From NCBI GenBank assembly GCA_964420045.1, contig CAYQPQ010000022.1, positions 1-17,335 of the forward strand: 17,335 nt of DNA. Direction: 5' to 3'. The notes beneath the pieces are model-generated. The model did not search any database. It was not told the origin of the DNA and saw only the letters and a list, made by a program, of their open reading frames with translations. Each line of letters begins with the position of its first letter. The stretch's first letter is position 1. The DNA comes from GCA-016699975 sp964420045 (GTDB taxonomy: Bacteria > Patescibacteriota > Minisyncoccia > Moranbacterales > UBA1568). Shown here piece after piece: positions 16,599 through 17,335 of this stretch. Both the position numbers and the translations under genes were made by a program.

Positions 16599-17024
16599 AT
16601 GTCGTCGTTCATTGCGGAATTCAAATCGTTCGCCATTAAGGGTAATGTCATCGACCTCGCCGTCGGTGTCATTATTGGAACTGCTTTCGGCAAGATCGTC
16701 ACATCCCTCGTGTCGGATATCCTTATGCCGCCCCTCGGGCTCGTTCTCAACAAGGTCAATTTCTCCGAGCTCTACTGGAATCTCTCGAGCACGCACTACC
16801 CCACCCTTGAAGCCGCCCAAAGAGCTGGCGCTCCAACGCTCAACTACGGACTGTTCCTCACCAATATCATCGGCTTTGCGCTCACGGCTTTTGCCGTATT
16901 TATTTTCATCAAACAACTCAATCGCTTCCGCCCGGCGGAAAAGAAAGCTGAGACACTGCCAAAACCTTCAAAAGAAGAGCTTCTCCTCACGGAGATACGA
17001 GATCTCTTAGCTCAGAAGAAATAG
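16599..17024 (+). CDS. mscL: Large-conductance mechanosensitive channel
   Basis: From ATG 16599 the protein has 141 residues. MscL forms a pentameric pore that opens under membrane tension and releases solutes during osmotic downshock. The N-terminal helix and first membrane segment show EFKSFAIKGNVIDLAVGVII, then GTAFGKIVTSLVSDILMPP, the most conserved block of the family. A periplasmic loop and the second membrane segment (TNIIGFALTAFAVFIFIKQL) follow. The C-terminal bundle ends in EELLLTEIRDLLAQ. An ATG at 16587 would add MILP; the shorter start fits the family better, and neither has a Shine-Dalgarno sequence. It is downstream of rpmB, probably cotranscribed, and is followed by a terminator. 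Confidence 0.97.
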   Translation: MSSFIAEFKSFAIKGNVIDLAVGVIIGTAFGKIVTSLVSDILMPPLGLVLNKVNFSELYWNLSSTHYPTLEAAQRAGAPTLNYGLFLTNIIGFALTAFAVFIFIKQLNRFRPAEKKAETLPKPSKEELLLTEIRDLLAQKK

Positions 17025-17049
17025 ATCTTACATCAAACACTCGAATACT

Positions 17050-17076
17050 AAAAATCCCCCGGAAGGGGGATTTTTT
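17050..17076 (+). terminator. Intrinsic terminator after mscL
   Basis: AAAAATCCCCC, loop GGAA and GGGGGATTTTTT form a strong stem followed by T residues, 26 bp after the mscL stop codon. Confidence 0.93.
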
Positions 17077-17156
17077 GTGCCTATTGAGAAGCGCGACACC
17101 TGGCGATTCTGGCTAGAGACAACAACTCTCTTGCCCAACTCTGTCCCCCTCACTTC

Positions 17157-17276
17157 TGTCATTCCGACCGGAACGACGAAGGAGTGAAGCGGAGGAATCT
17201 CCAGGCAAGACTCGTGAAAACCTAGAGAAGCGCAAAACTCCACAGCTAAGATTCCTCGACTTCGCTCGGAATGACA
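17157..17276. repeat. Intergenic inverted repeat of the GGAATGACA type
   Basis: The ends TGTCATTCCGA (17157-17167) and TCGGAATGACA (17266-17276) are inverted copies, and the likeness runs inward (GGAGGAATCT and AGATTCCTCGAC). The TTCGCTCGGAATGACA end is one I know as a frequent dispersed palindromic sequence in many bacterial genomes, often misannotated as short proteins. No transposase is present, so it would be a non-autonomous or purely structural element. Confidence 0.75.
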
Positions 17277-17300
17277 AAAAGGGTATTGCTAACTTAAAAT
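17271..17300 (+). promoter_or_regulatory. Possible outward promoter at the repeat end
   Basis: ATGACA (17271-17276, the last bases of the inverted repeat), 18-bp spacer and TAAAAT (17295-17300) resemble a promoter reading toward the right edge. No gene start is seen before the window ends at 17335. Confidence 0.25.
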
Positions 17301-17335
17301 AGAAACCACCGTTTCACGATACTGAAAGAGCAAAA

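Noticed and set aside
17028..17243. A 71-codon open frame on the minus strand at the right edge
   Set aside because: It runs through the terminator and the inverted repeat; phrases such as FVVPVGMTE are typical of spurious translations of this repeat.

Overview
The window looks like a stretch of chromosome from a Candidate Phyla Radiation (Patescibacteria) bacterium, most likely of the Parcubacteria group. This is inferred from the character of the proteins: an S12 with a lengthened N-terminal part, a 58-residue L28, a GspE/PilB ATPase, and an O-antigen-ligase-like protein fused to TPRs. Insertions inside the 23S rRNA gene point the same way. No lineage could be confirmed by a search. The code is standard: rpsG, rpsL and fusA end in TGA, TAA and TAG at the places their families end.

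Layout. Almost everything is read from the minus strand. Positions 1-2036 hold the 5' two thirds of a 23S rRNA gene whose 3' end lies outside the window. Two related insertions of about 110 nt replace helix 9 (1795-1906) and helix 25 (1235-1344). The gene has its own strong promoter (2321-2348) and a leader of about 280 nt. It is preceded by a protein gene rather than by 16S, so the two rRNA genes are unlinked here. Upstream (2421-8351) is an envelope block: a coiled-coil MltB-like lytic transglycosylase, a PilB/GspE ATPase, and a multi-spanning O-antigen ligase-like protein with TPRs. A classic terminator (8400-8428) separates it from the str operon rpsL-rpsG-fusA (8457-11583), which has a consensus promoter and no tuf.

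Further upstream (11852-15499) is an accessory patch. It holds a secreted CHAP-CARDB peptidoglycan hydrolase with a small secreted partner. It also holds two genes sharing an almost identical promoter/membrane-anchor module but different ectodomains, and a broken CHAP fragment. Then comes an M50 zinc metalloprotease (15550-16278). On the plus strand are rpmB (L28, 16383-16559) and mscL (16599-17024) with a terminator, followed by a dispersed-type inverted repeat (17157-17276).

The most unusual features are the paired, mutually homologous insertions in one 23S rRNA, the unlinked 23S with a private promoter, the reused promoter/anchor module, and several genes whose predicted transcription start lies almost at the start codon.
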